Below, one piece after another: positions 37,275 to 49,146 of a stretch of DNA of 64,000 bases (the first letter of the stretch is position 1; each line of letters starts with the position of its first letter). The stretch covers positions 1,922,001 to 1,986,000 of the forward strand of contig JAFKAC010000006.1 in assembly GCA_025766275.1 (NCBI GenBank). The letters are read 5' to 3'. The notes below the pieces were generated by a model that saw only the letters and a program-made list of their open reading frames with translations, had not been told where the DNA came from and searched no databases. The DNA comes from Lactarius indigo (Eukaryota; Basidiomycota; Agaricomycetes; Russulales; Russulaceae). Made by a program: the position numbers and the translations under genes.

Positions 37275-38678
37275 ATGCAACATACAAGGGAAGGCACTTC
37301 GAAAATTACCCGTGCTCTCACATTTTCCAAGAGGTTTATCAAATTGAATTGTTGTGTTATTGTCTTCCTGCTTGCTTACTGTCGTCATACAGCAACTCTA
37401 CATCGTAGTGCTACGTGCAGCGGCTTGTCCATTAAAACATCAAGCTGCCTATCTCCACCCCATGCATCAACTTCAAAGGCTCGCATAGCTTCTGCATGTC
37501 ATTACTCCTCTCAAGCTCAGAGTGCCGATTCTCCTTCCTCTGACAGGTACGTACACCAGGGAATATTACCTGACCTCTCCTCATAACTGTTTTTTTTTTT
37601 TTTTTTTTTTAACAAAAATGAAGCCCTTCGATTTTCTCTCCAAAAAATTCCCCATGGGACCACGTCTTCGAGGATATTGCGACGGGGCACCCCCTCATTC
37701 CAATTGCGCGCGAGAAGTCCCTTCGTCCTGGACTCAATAACAACTCACTGGAACCACGTCGACAAACCATGACAAACCGCGAGCTGAGCGCGTTCGACGA
37801 AATGTTCAACATGATATTTGCTGCAGCGAATGAACGTAGACTTTCTGAAGATGGCTCAGCTGCGGCGCCCGATAATCGACACTCGTGGCCCCCTCAGCAA
37901 CTTCCTGAAGAGTCTTTCCAAACACCCTCGCGCACGCCAAACAGGCGACGACACGGAGCTCGATAAGCTCAAGGAGCAGCTAGCCCTCTGTCAGTCTGAT
38001 CACTGCGAATGCTCGAGTGGGCAGAGCGTGAGGTCTTTGGCGCCTCAGTACGTGCAGAGGAGGCTGCCCGCGCAGCGTTTGCCGCAGGCTCACCACCACC
38101 GCCTCACCTCCAACCGCCAGTATACCCACACCTCCTCGCTGCGTTGATGAGTGCAGGCACGCGAGAGGTACGACGATCCCTACCTCGCACTTGCACTCTT
38201 CGAACACGCGCGCAACCTCTCCGCCCTGTCTTACATTTTCGGCTGCACGACGCCCGCCTACAACGAATTGCTCGAGACCCGCTGGAACTCTTTCCGCGAC
38301 CTTCGCGGAGTACACGCGGCGCTCGCAGAGATGCGCGCGAATGGCGTATCCCCCGACATGCGCACACGTAGTCTGGTGGACGACGTGCGCCGCGAGACCG
38401 GGGCGCGCACCCTCTGGCTCGAAGAAGGCGAGGCGGGGAGTGGAGAGGTCTGGAAGCTCCTTGGTGAGATTGAGCGTCTCGTCGCGCGTCGCACACCCAG
38501 GCAACCACCATCACCGGGATACCACCGACCACGGCAACCGCACCCACACCCGCACCGAATGCCGCACGATGCATGGAAAAACCCAGATGAAACTGTAGAT
38601 CGGAACGCTGCGTATCAGTTCGGGGAGTGGCCTGAGCCAGTAAGTAGATGGAATCGGCGCGCGGCGCAATCCTCGTAG
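37275..38678 (+). CDS. Mtf2-like mitochondrial protein
   Basis: A Ser/Thr/Ala/Arg-rich first exon (ending at 37546, ACHYSSQAQSADSPSS) resembles a mitochondrial presequence. The start is uncertain: ATG 37275 is in frame, but an unseen intron may lie within. Intron 37547-37623 contains a T21 run. Then come SPWDHVFEDIATGHPL, LRPGLNNNSLEPRRQTMTNR, LSAFDEMFNMIF, LEWAEREVFG, LQPPVYPHLLAALM, YIFGCTTPAYNELLETRWNS, FRDLRGVHAALAEMRANGV and SGEVWKLLGEIERL, matching the C-terminal domain of basidiomycete Mtf2-type proteins. In yeast Mtf2/Nam1 couples mitochondrial transcription to RNA processing and translation. One extra base is found near 37868 and near 38153, and one missing base near 38005. The stop at 38676-38678 follows a His/Pro-rich tail. 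Confidence 0.8.
37590..37610 (+). repeat. T21 homopolymer inside an intron
   Basis: A run of 21 T residues lies just before the AAG acceptor of the Mtf2-like gene's first intron, taking the place of a polypyrimidine tract. Length calls at such runs are error-prone. Confidence 0.85.
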
Positions 38679-41600
38679 CACCAGCTTCCGTCCCACATAT
38701 AGTACTCTTATTGCTTATCTTAGTCGTTGGTGATCATTTGTTACATCCTCTACCCCACACGCGTTTGCGAGGGTTATGTAATTATGCCGCCCACCGCCAC
38801 CGCCGTCACGCAATCCTCGCTCCGCTTGTCGACAGGCTTCGTGATGCCCGAACGAGATCAAAAAAATGATGGCAGTTCTGTTGTTGTCTAAGTGTTCGCT
38901 GTAGAATCCGACCACCGCCGTTCCCACCTACGCTTCTAGGCTCGTGCACGAACCAAGATGCTCGCCCAATGAGCGTCCCCGTTCCGTGACCCTCCTGTTT
39001 CGCTAGGTCGGGCAGACTCGGAGATCATTTACACGGGAAATACCGGCTCACTTGAGTTGCCGGTGAGGCCTAGCCAGCCATGGGCCTCAACCTGAACGCT
39101 GGACTGGTACCATGTTGGAACCTCATGGCAATCGGTGGGAATACCACGCTGAGCGTGGCCTCTGGCTGAGAACGTTCCTGTGTCAAGTACTCGGATCCGG
39201 TTCGATGCACTCAAGAACATACTCGTGATCACAGGGCTGGCAATACCATCATGATTCCAGTTTCCTTTGTAGCCGGGCGCTGTGGAGTGGACCTACTAAC
39301 TTTAGACCACACTCTTGCGCGCAGAACGGACGACCTCGGGTCGATTGGCCTGAGCGCTGATTAACCTGAACAGTGCTCGAAATATCCAAGATGAACGACC
39401 ACATCGAGGGTGGTGCCCAGGAACGGGGTACGTTTCCTCGCGCCGTGGCCTCGCACGGCGTACACGAGCGCAGCAGCATGGCCCACACGAGTATTCAAGT
39501 CTTAATTCATCAGCCAGCCTAGCTTGTAATGTCCTCGGTGCACCGGCGATTGCTCGGATTGCAGGCGCTACGCCGTGAACCACGAGCACGGTACCTCAAT
39601 ATGGGGGTTGGCGAGTTACCACCGTCTAACGGCGACTTCTCATCGAAGGGACGATCACGAGCCCATTTTTGGAGCCGGAAGGGGCCCTCCTTGTTAGGGC
39701 CGAGTCCCTTTTGCGCGCTGGTATAGGGTATCGATTGGAAGCGGTGGTGTTAGGACGAGTATAGACGGCTTGCTTAGGCACCTCTCTCAGGTTATCCTCA
39801 CTTGGTCAGCCCTTCTGTGTTCTGTCCGCCTACCGATCTGGGACAGGAGGAGGTGAGACTAGGCCATTGTCTGGGAACGGGCCAGATTGTGCGTGGCAGC
39901 TCTACACGTTTGGCCTTGTGAATACGTACTATTGGTGGGTCACCTGGACAACGTTCAACGAGCGAGTTCTCTTGCCGGGGACGTGACGTGCTTCTGTTAC
40001 TGCGACCGTAGCTCAGTTCCCTATGCAGGCTGTTCCCCGGAAAACCTGTATGGATTCTCTATGTCGATCTATTCCAGTCAGGCATACGGGTCTGGAAACG
40101 AACAAAGGCGCTCGACGACTCAAAGGAACGTGGAGTTCGCAGTATCGGTTCAACACTACATCCGTGAGTCTCGCCCTTCCGCGCCTCGCGCGCTGTCAGA
40201 TATGGCGTGTAATATTGATGCAGGGCATCGGAATAGCTGTGGGGTGCGCGCCATGGTGCGAACATGAGCGACATCTTTGCGGAGTGGACCCGCTCTTCCG
40301 TTGCCTGTTCAGGAAGATAGAGAGGATTGGAAGCGATTTGTGTGGGGTAAGGTCATACTTTCTGACAGTGTCAATGCCTCAGAAGGGGAAACGGGGAACC
40401 AAGGTGAGGCCCCACAGTACACGGAGGGATATGTGATTACTGTAACAATCATGGGGCCCTCTCGAACTAGTAGGTTCGATTGCACTGTCATTTCGGTCGC
40501 ACTCCGGGTTTTTACTGATTGCCGTATGGCTGAGTACAATTGACGGCCATTGGGGTGATCGCCTCGTTACACTTTGTGTGTGCGAAACTCGCGATGTCAA
40601 ACTGTCGAACTTAAAGAAGTCGCCACCGCCGAAAAGTTCCGAAAATCGACACTCGTTCGGTTTCCCTCGCGTTCAGACTGATGGCTGATTTAACCCAACT
40701 CAGCGCCTGCGATAGCGCTCGCGAAGACTGTGGGAGCGCAGAACAGCTTTTGCTATCGTTTCTACAGGAAACACCTAGGGCGCGTTACGTTGTCCACCAA
40801 GTCCTAGGCACAGAAAATGTATTGAGAGTGACTCGCTGGCGCCTTGATAACCCTAGGCACAGTCATCGCCCCGAACCGGAAAGAAAGCGCGAAGCAATTA
40901 TCGGTGCCAGGACACCAACACGAGGAGAGATACCAAAAATGTGTAGCGGGTGAGACGCTGTTTCATTTCCATCTGTATTTCCGCCACGATGACATTGCAG
41001 CGATGGCACATATTCCCCCCGTATAACTTATCTGTTTCGAGACCCTACGAGCATGTATAGTGCCTTAGTCTTGTACGGGGCCGAAATGTAGGACGCAGTG
41101 TTCCAACTGGAGCAAAATCGTCAGGAACGGCACTGAATGGGGATACCTAATTCTGTAAACCCTACCCAAGTTTCCTTCCTAGGCTCTGGGGTAATGGGCA
41201 CTGTCATAATCGGAACTTGTTACAGAAATAAATTTATTGTTTTTGGAGAGAGAGAGATATACTGTACTGACGAGATGTTAGATCGGACCACCTGTACATC
41301 ACGTGACGGGACGCACATTTGCGCTCTTTTCCCTCACTGACAGTCTTTTACTTTGAGGATTAAAATTTGGCATTCCTATAAGAAATTGTCTCGTCAAGTC
41401 ATCCCATATCCTGTTCCATGATTGGAGACGCAAGGATTCGATTTTATCGCGCTATTCCCTAAGTCCTGACCAAATAAAATTCCTGAGATTCCACTTTGCT
41501 AGCAGTAAGTCATAATCAGAAAACATCACCGATCAAAACATCAAAAGGTCTTGGTGCGCATCCAGCTAAAGTAAGGGTTAGTGGTGACTGCCGGGAAGAT

Positions 41601-42132
41601 GCACAATGAGGTGCAGGCTATCTCAACCTCTTCTGGGGTGAGAAAAAAAGCAGTCCGCGGCTATGTGAGCGAGTGCGAAAGTAGGTAGCTAATCGAGAAG
41701 AGGACGAAGGCGGTTGATCGACTGAACTGACGTCTTGCCGCAGGTCTTAACAGAAAACCCGTAAACCATCTGCCGTTAATACTGATAGTAGATGGCTTTT
41801 CCGCGGGACGGAACGACATTGTAGGGACCAGTGTGGACGTAGAGATCGGGAAGGAAAAGCGTCGACGGTGCGGAATGTATCTTGGATGCTGAAGCCGCGG
41901 CTCTCTTTCCCGCCGTCGAAGCTTGCACATGTACAGATGGCCTACCATTGACTCCCGCCTAGCGGCGCTGAGCAACACCCCGTCGGGTGCAACTTTGCTG
42001 ATGCAAATTGCGGGCGTACCACGTAAATTCGACACAATAAGAGACTGGGCCTCATTTTAGCGGCATCGCGTAGTATTCGCGCGCCATCTGCTATCATTGT
42101 CGAGCACGGAGGGACTGTTACTACTGTAAAGC
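38679..42132. other. Gene-poor spacer (about 3.5 kb) between Mtf2-like gene and transposon
   Basis: No recognised coding sequence on either strand. The frames at 40023-40436 and 40681-40953 (+) have no motif. A short GA repeat is at about 41248-41258. Nothing else is supported. Confidence 0.5.
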
Positions 42133-42134
42133 TA

Positions 42135-42162
42135 CAGTCGACTCTCTGATAACCCATACCCC
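42135..42162 (+). repeat. Left terminal inverted repeat of the pogo-like element
   Basis: 28 bp, a perfect reverse complement of 43001-43028, starting CAGTCGACTC and ending CATACCCC. It is preceded by TA. Confidence 0.95.
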
Positions 42163-42402
42163 AGATAACCCATACTCTCCAGTAACCCATACCCATTCCT
42201 GTCCACCGAGTTGGTAGGCGGGGATTTTGTGAGCATAACCCATAACTCTCTAATGACCAATAACCCATACCCTTTTGGGGGTTAATAACCCATAAGTACC
42301 AGCGTCCAATGCCAAATTGTTGACTAATTTAGAGGACTTTCCTGAACGTTTGAGTGGGGTCTTTCATCTCCGGCTCACATACACCATGTACAACAGCTCT
42401 GA

Positions 42403-42865
42403 GTGGCCATAACAGTCCATTGCAACATGTGTGGTGCACCCAAACTAGTGATCTCAGCTGCCAAAGACTGGGTTGTCACTGCGCTAGACGAATTGGAGAG
42501 CACCAGTGCATTGCAGCACTCACACCAAACGTCCCTCCTGGATGCTCTTAAACGAGCAGACAAGGCCCACTTTCCCAACACAACAACAGGCGAAGAAATA
42601 TTCAATGCTGTCATGAAGGCTAGGGGGGCATGTGAAGGGTGCCAGAGAGTTGGACGACATCTCCGAGGACACCCCAGTGGACTCGATCAAAAGGCATGCC
42701 AAGGCACTCTGTGTGGCAAAGACCCTCAGCTGTTATACAAGGGACAAGAACGACCCATTCCTCCAGCAGTTGGACTCGACGCTGGTGACATTCGGGTGGC
42801 AGACACATGCTCTTGAGATGGAAAACATGAGGGCTACTAGAATAACATCATATTTTGTTCGGTAA
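42403..42865 (+). pseudogene. C-terminal fragment of a pogo-like transposase
   Basis: The reading frame gives ALDELESTSALQHSHQTSLL, then GEEIFNAVMKARGACEG. After a shift of one extra base near 42640 it continues DDISEDTPVDSIKRHAKALC, NDPFLQQLDSTLVTFGWQT and ends MRATRITSYFVR. This layout (Asp/Glu linker with EDIxxAVM, a late helix, and a terminal ITSYF/ITDFF-type motif) is that of the C-terminal tail of basidiomycete pogo/Tigger transposases. The helix-turn-helix and DDE parts are missing. It lies inside the inverted repeats on the plus strand. It cannot be active by itself. Confidence 0.75.
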
Positions 42866-43000
42866 ATACGATGCCCGAATCAATTCTAGAGTAGACGAAA
42901 AAATTGAGGTGGTTTGTCTTGCACGTGACTCAGGCCCATTTTTAGCGCTCTTCAAAAACCCATACACCTCGATAACCCATACCCCTAGGTGTCTCCCGAA

Positions 43001-43028
43001 GGGGTATGGGTTATCAGAGAGTCGACTG
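43001..43028 (-). repeat. Right terminal inverted repeat of the pogo-like element
   Basis: 28 bp matching the left end with no mismatch, followed by TA at 43029-43030. Confidence 0.95.
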
Positions 43029-43030
43029 TA

Positions 43031-44368
43031 GTTGCAATGGAAGGCAACACGTACGACGGAGCTGAATTATGATGACGAATACGGCAGCCGAAGTGGACGG
43101 TGACGTGCGCGCGCCTTACAGTATTCTCCATATGTCCCGGGCTTGATGTCATGACATGGGGCGCTTCCTGTTGCGAATATAAAAACCCTATCTATAGAGG
43201 ACATTGTAAGGAACAACGCCTTGTGCGACTCCTGTTCGGTTTCACAGACAAGTTTTGCTCCCTGGGACTCCGCGAAGCAGAAGTCTCGATGTTGTCGAGT
43301 ATGTACCCGTGGGAGGAAAGCTATGTGATGGTCAACGTATTGTGTGCGCGCCGAGGCCTGCGTGTCATCACGCAGATCACACTTCCCTTCCACCGAGATC
43401 ACCCCAGTGGCGTTGCTTGACTTGATCTGTGCGCCACATACCGCTATGGACCGCACTTGCCCAATCAATGCGCAGCGCTGCCTGGCAACGACGGTGGCGT
43501 TTTGACGGATCGAGTTTGAGCGCACGCCCCGCAAGTTTTTCCCAACAGTATGTGGTGATGGACCCGTGAGAGCGGCATACCGCGATTGGGACAAGCGGAC
43601 CGCGGGGACGTTCCGGTGCGCCCGTCCGTTCGACAGGCTAGCTGCGGGTGCACTGAGGTTCTCGGAAAGCAGATTTGCACATCCCGGGTGTAAACGCAAT
43701 GCAACGCAGACTGTGGGGAGCGTTTTCAAGACTTCACGGAGGGTCGGAGATAGAGAACGGAAGGTGTGAGAGGCGCCAGGAGACGAATAAATGGTTCATT
43801 GGGGTGGAGAAAGAGAGGTGAGCGAAGAAGTTAAACACAGCCGGAAGAAGTTGAGCGGCATCGACATCATCATGACTACCACAAAGACTTTGATATAAGA
43901 GTACCCTTATGCTCCCCATCTTGGTTACGTTCACAGAACCGCCCGTGAAATTTATCTACGACAGTTTTTTCTCTTGTACGGCACTAGGCAGGTTCTGGCT
44001 CACTATAACGCTCGTCAGATGCCCGGGTCGCCCATATTCGAACGAATGGAAGGGCAAGAATTACACGTGGGTACGATGATTGTAAGTAAATTGGTGTCGT
44101 GTCGTAGGTTTGGGTCGATTAATTTCCAAAGAAAATGAAACCGAAATCCCGTCGAGTTCGCACCTGTCGCGACGCCGGACCCCGCCATTGCTTATTGCAT
44201 CGAACTCCCCGCTTTCCTCGCAACCTCTCCTCCTAGCACACCCTCTATTTTCCCCTTTCCCTTTCCCTCCCGTTGTATGCTACTTTAGCTTATCCTAAAA
44301 CGGCGCCACGTTCCGCACGAACTCCTCCATTTTATTGTTCTTTTTTTTTCTTTGCTCGTTTAAGTATA
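43031..44368. other. Spacer between transposon and RhoGAP gene
   Basis: A 220-codon frame on the minus strand (43729-43067) has no motif and is taken as chance. From about 44220 the plus strand becomes strongly pyrimidine rich (CCCTTTCCCTTTCCC and a T10 run at about 44341), as usual before a fungal start codon. Confidence 0.5.
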
Positions 44369-47300
44369 ATGGCGACATCACCGCCACTATCAAGTCTTTC
44401 CCTTTCATCCAATGCTCATTTCTCAGCATATACAAACGGACACGCGCCGGCTAAGCCCCGCACATCAAATGCCTCCTCCAACTCTCGACAGGACAAGACT
44501 TACCCAGCAAGCATCACAAGCGGCTCTACCCCCGAAGTGCATATAAATGGCCGTCCCAGGCACTCTCGTCCTTCTACTTCATCCGCATCGGCATCTACAC
44601 ATACACATGATGAGACGACGTGGGGTTCCCATTTCTGGGTGACCCTCGTTGATCCCCAGGTAGGCATATATCCTTATTTTACCTCTTCTATTCGCGGCAC
44701 TGATTGGCGTGTGTTCTACAGAGCCAGGTGTCCTTCTTTGCGTGCCCTGCGACAGGACAAGTTTCATGGGACCCTCCTGTCGGAAATTTCGTGTACGTAC
44801 CATGCCTTATTCGACATCCTGCCTCATGGAGTAAACACCGTCACAGATTACCGCCCAGTGAGAATGGCGAGTGGTGGGAGATTGGTGATGAGTCGCGTGG
44901 CGGCATTCCATACTATTACCACACGAAGTCTGGCGAAACCGTATGGGAGAAACCAGATGGTTTTGTTATACCGTTGACAGTCCTTCAGGTATGTGCAATC
45001 TCGCTGTCAGCTTGCCATGCCATACAAACTTCAACCCAACCGGCCGAATAGAACACTGCACTCGGTCGTCGTCTCTCGAAGTCATTCACTTCGACAACGG
45101 ATCAGACACCGCCTCCCCATACAGTCGGGCAGGAGCCGCGCCCCACGGTTCCACATTCGCGTTCATATAAGAAAGAGGTCCGTGGCCCAGTTCAAGCCCC
45201 TGGTCCGTCTTCAGTCCTCTGCGAGTGGCCCGATTGTCCCTACGAAGAAAAGCCCGAATGCTCCGCCAATGCGTCGCAATCTCACCTGCCGACCCCCATT
45301 TTTCAACACCAGTCGCGACTGGCGCCTGCGCTGCCGCCCATCCCCGGCTCGGAAGCGAGCACTCCGCCGACCCCTACCCATTCGCATCGCTCATTCATCC
45401 CACCTCGATCACCACCGCAGTCTCTAGGAGTTGCTGTCGAACGACTGACGCGAACGCCGCCGCAATCACCTGATACCCCGAGCAGTGTGAGCAAGGTATC
45501 TTCGGAGAGCGGCTACGTGAGCGCGCCAGAATCCACCCGCGTAAAGCCGAAGCTAAAAATTGAAGCGCCGGTGCAGAATGGCGCTTCAAGGGCACCCATG
45601 CGTCCTATGCCGTCGACACCAACTAAGGGTCCGACCGTCGCTGGTAAGGAGATCGGGAGGCCTGTGCTGAATATGAGTGCGTCATGCGCAATCATGGAAT
45701 GCCGTACTGAGCGATCTGAACCAAGTCTATCTACAGATGCAACACTCCAGCTCAGCCCCGTCAAGGCTCGTGCAGCGCGAACACCAATTTTCGTCGACGC
45801 ACCACCTACTACCCGCGCCTGCTCGTACCGTCAAAACGCTCAGTACCGGGTATGTACCTTAAAATCACGTAATTCTCTGACCTCGAGTCTGAACTCGGGT
45901 CCCTGGAAGCGCACATCCCATCCTACCGCAAGATCTTGCTTCTGACATCCAACAATTCGTTGAGTCGGAGTTTGCTCAACAGTACTTTGCGACGCACCGC
46001 ACAGGCTTCATCTTCAAGCGCAAGGTTCCTGTGGGTCCAGATGATGGTCTGGCAGCGCGGCCCACTCACCACTCCCCTGTTGAATCTCTCCCGACCGCTG
46101 CACAAGGATGCGGTCCGGGTATTCCGCGCTGTGCAGCGGCTTATGGGAGATAGCGAAAAGGGTGCTACAGCCGGTTCGAATACGCCCCGGCTCGAAGAGG
46201 CTCGTTGGCTACTCGGAGAAGGGCTCGCGAATGGCGAGCTGCGCGATGAGGTCTACTGCCAAGTTATGAAGCAGCTTGACAAACAATCCAAATGCGTAAT
46301 GTTGCCTTTCATATACCATCTTGTCAGCGATGAACACGTCTGGGCGCTACTGTAGGGACAGCACATTCCGCGGATGGCAGCTACTATGTGTGCTACTGGT
46401 AACCTTCCCGCCATCGAAGAATTTTGAGCCATACCTTCACGCGTTTCTCTCTCAACACACGGGAATGACCCAAGGCCGTGTCGATGTGCCTCGCTAAACA
46501 TTGTGTCAAGCGTCTTGCAGCTATTGCGAAGAAGGGCCCTAGAGGCAAGCCACCCTCACTTGCAGAAATCGAGACAGCGTCGGTGCGTTTCTTGTTTCCG
46601 CCAATGTATGAATATGTCGCCGAGAGGACATCACAGGATGCAGCATTCAATCCATCAACGTTCGGCGAGCCACTCGATGCCGTGTTTCGTTTACAAGAAC
46701 GTACATACCCGACGCAGAGAGTCCCAATCGTACTTCCGTTCCTCGCCGACGGCGTCCTCGCTACTCGGCGGGACAAAGTCAGAGGGTATCTTTCGCGTAC
46801 CGGGTGACTCTGACGCAGGTCGCTGCGCTGAAGATGCGTCTGGACCGCGGTTCATATACGCTGGAGGGCGTCGACGACCCGCACGTGCCTGCATCTTTAT
46901 TCAAACTCTGGTTGCGCGAGCTCGTCGATCCCGCTGGTGCCGTCGGAGATGTACAATGACTGCATCGCGTTCGCCAACTGACTGCCGAGGCGTGCTGTGC
47001 GGCGGTTGAGCGGCTACCGACCGGCCAACCGCCGCGTGGTGCTGTTCGTCATCAGCTTTCTGCAACTGTTCCTCGACGAGCGTGTGCTTGCCGCAACGAA
47101 GATGACGAGCGCGAACCTCGCGCTTGTGATGGCGCCGAACCTGCTGCGGTGCGGGTCCGACTCGATGGCCATCGTGTTCAACAATGCTCAGTGAGTTCGC
47201 TCTGTTTTCGCGCGGGGCCGGATTTCTGTGATCGCTGATTTTGGATGCGGCAGATACGAGCAGGCGTTTGTACATAACCTCCTATTACATCCTCAATTGC

Positions 47301-47402
47301 GGCGAGATCGACCCGCAGTATGTTCCGCAGCACGGCCTCGGCGCCGTCCCCTCCGCCGCTCCTCGCGCATCGAAATCACGCAATCGCCGCGCACACTCCT
47401 GA
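44369..47402 (+). CDS. WW-MyTH4-RhoGAP protein (ARHGAP39/Vilse-like)
   Basis: From ATG 44369 the order is: Ser/Thr-rich N-terminus; a first WW-like unit across intron 44660-44721 (FACPATGQVSWDPP); a second WW domain after intron 44793-44846 (EWWEIGDESRGGIPYYYHTK, SGETVWEKP); a long Pro/Ser linker (SPPQSLGVAVERLTRTPPQS); a MyTH4 domain (DLASDIQQFVESEFAQQYF, THRTGFIFKRKV, LHKDAVRVFRAVQRLMGD, LRDEVYCQVMKQL, WQLLCVLLVTFPPSKNFEPY); then RhoGAP (VPIVLPFLADG, GGTKSEGIFRVPG with the arginine finger, FKLWLRELVDP, KMTSANLALVMAPNLLRC). It ends NRRAHS with TGA at 47400-47402. Further introns: 44989-45051, 46583-46636, 47191-47253. It should stimulate GTP hydrolysis by Rho/Rac-type GTPases and tie them to the cytoskeleton. 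About seven breaks of one extra base (about 46031, 46489, 46762, 46817, 46931, 47021, 47290) and one of one missing base (about 46982) are needed. Confidence 0.9.
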
Positions 47403-48038
47403 CCGCCATCTCTCCGTGGCTCGCTTATCTTTCTCTACTTTGCTGACTTCACCACTTGATCGCAGTTGTTCGAGTCGACCGTTTTGTGTCCCTTGTTCGC
47501 TCTGTTCGTTTGTTGTTTCGATATCATGGTTTATTTCCTCGTAGCATTTGATACCACCCAGATCCAGATCCACGCATAAAAATTCCGGGAATATTTTTTT
47601 TCGTTCATAGCTAGCCGTCTTTCTTTTCTTTCCTTCTCTTTTTTTTTTTTTCATTCCGACTTTATACCTCTCAACGTTATCACCGTTATAGGGCTTTATC
47701 GGTATCCTTAATATCACTGTACTTTTCAAGACTCGTGGCCTTGTCTCAAAAATGGAGGAATTCAGTTTTAGATCGCACCGTGAGCGAGAGGGTCACGTGC
47801 CGCTGTCACATGATTTCTCTCTGTTGCCGACATTTCTCTTCCAGTCATGTCACCGTTAGAGTGCAAGACAAGGGAAAGTGGTTGTCAATAAGTCTGTATG
47901 ATCGCGACCGTGACACCTTCCGAATCACCGTTTCTGGCTCCCTTCGCGACGGTGATGGAGATAACGGAATCAAGAGCGCCACACGCGAGTCCCGCAGAGA
48001 AGCGGTTTGAGAGAAACTTCCCCGGGAACTCTTCCTGA

Positions 48039-49146
48039 ATGCCGACGGTCTGAACAAAGCCTCATACAAGTCCGAGGGCTTTTAGACCTTACCCCACGTC
48101 ATCTTCAAAGGACCCAGGGTAGAAAGAAAGCGCCCGCTGTGCGTGTGGCACACCCAGAAGTCACTTGTGCGTTTAACGTCAATCCCTTCTAAGCCTTTTG
48201 TGCTACAGTTTTACACCCCTGCCCTTCCTTTCAGCATTTTTTTTCTTTGAAGGAAGACGGAGCTCAAGTACGCCCTAAAATAGGCCCCGAGAATGGTAGT
48301 AATGGCCACAACTTTGTCTTCACTTCCTCTCCTCTGGCCCCGATGGAACGCGAGGTGATCAAGGGCTTAGCTCACGACTATAATCAACAACAATCGCGCT
48401 GCGCGCGACACTGGCGCTATACAGCCTCCGTAAACGGACGCCAACACCCACTTTTTCCCCTAGCAATGCTGTTCGTCGCGCCATCGCTCCCACTCCTTCT
48501 CGCCCTTTGGACCGTCGTGTTGAGTCCGTTTCGGGTCATCTTCATCGCGAATTGGTTATGTCCGGTCAGGTTGCTGAGACGGAGTTTCTGGGAGGGACGC
48601 GAGGTGTGCGGCATGCCTACCCACGACACGCTATATTTGACGTAGGATCGTGTTTTAGCACCTCCTGCTGGCGCAGGCCGCTTCCGACCCTCACCGACCG
48701 CAGGCTGTCGAGGGTGGCAAAAACAAGATTGTGACCACGCCGCAACTCGTACACGATATCTTTGATGAGTATCCTGTCGTTTCCAAGGTCTATGACGAGA
48801 CATGCCGAGCAAAGTGCTCATCTCAACGTCCTTGCACCGTACCACGTCTTATATTCTGTACGGTAGCTGTCCGAAGTCGAATTTTGGAGACGATATTTTC
48901 AGTCAAAGCTTTTCGATTCGCATTGAACCTCCATTCGTTCTACCGCAACCCAGCATGTCGTTAAAAACGACGCAATCTTCGACAAGTATCTAGAATAGCC
49001 AAATGATGGTGAGGTCTCTTTATTCGGGTGCGACCCATCCAACTAAAATGCGTCCCGCAGAGCTGCAGCCCAAGAAACCACGGAACGACGAGGCAGAGGT
49101 GTTCATAGGCCTCGAAGCAATCTGTGAGGATCACGAAGATGTTTGA
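48039..49146 (+). pseudogene. Truncated, broken copy of TFIIH core subunit Tfb1/p62
   Basis: The N-terminal PH-like domain is recognisable as LLDLTPRHLQRTQGRKKAPA and VRVAHPEVT, then KEDGAQVRPKIG and NGHNFVFTSSPLAPMEREV. After LTTIINNNRAARD and a Ser/Pro linker comes the BSD-domain region: HRELVMSGQVAETEF, then (intron 48604-48658) LLLAQAASD, KIVTTPQLVHDIFDEYPVVS, then (intron 48814-48866) LSEVEFWRRYFQSKLFDSH. Several frame shifts interrupt it (about 48065, 48380, 48435, 48588, 48801). The frame also has in-frame stops: TGA 48924-48926 where Arg is expected, TAG 48996-48998 where Gln is expected, and perhaps TAA 48431-48433. Each is one C-to-T change from CGA, CAG or CAA. The second BSD unit and the whole C-terminal half are absent after 49146. 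An essential gene in this state implies another copy elsewhere. Confidence 0.82.

Larger units (their letters stand above)
42135..43028 (+). mobile_element. Internally deleted pogo-like (Tc1/mariner superfamily) DNA transposon
   Basis: An 894-bp element is bounded by perfect 28-bp terminal inverted repeats that begin CAGTCGACTCTCTGATAACC (left 42135-42162, right 43001-43028). A TA dinucleotide sits on each side (42133-42134 and 43029-43030), the expected target-site duplication of the superfamily. Inside both ends the motif ATAACCCATA recurs about eight times (for example 42149, 42166, 42182, 42233, 42259, 42284, 42970), so the subterminal regions look like transposase-binding arrays. The interior codes only for the C-terminal end of a pogo/CENP-B-type transposase (see 42403-42865). 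No DDE catalytic core or DNA-binding domain fits in the element, so it could move only with help from a full copy elsewhere. Confidence 0.9.

Noticed and set aside
43067..43729. 220-codon minus-strand open frame
   Set aside because: No recognisable block, and it overlaps other equally plain frames on the opposite strand.
46480..47300. Programmed +1 ribosomal frameshifting in the RhoGAP gene
   Set aside because: Seven sites in one gene with no shared slippery motif, and the same kind of break in many unrelated genes; sequence error is simpler.
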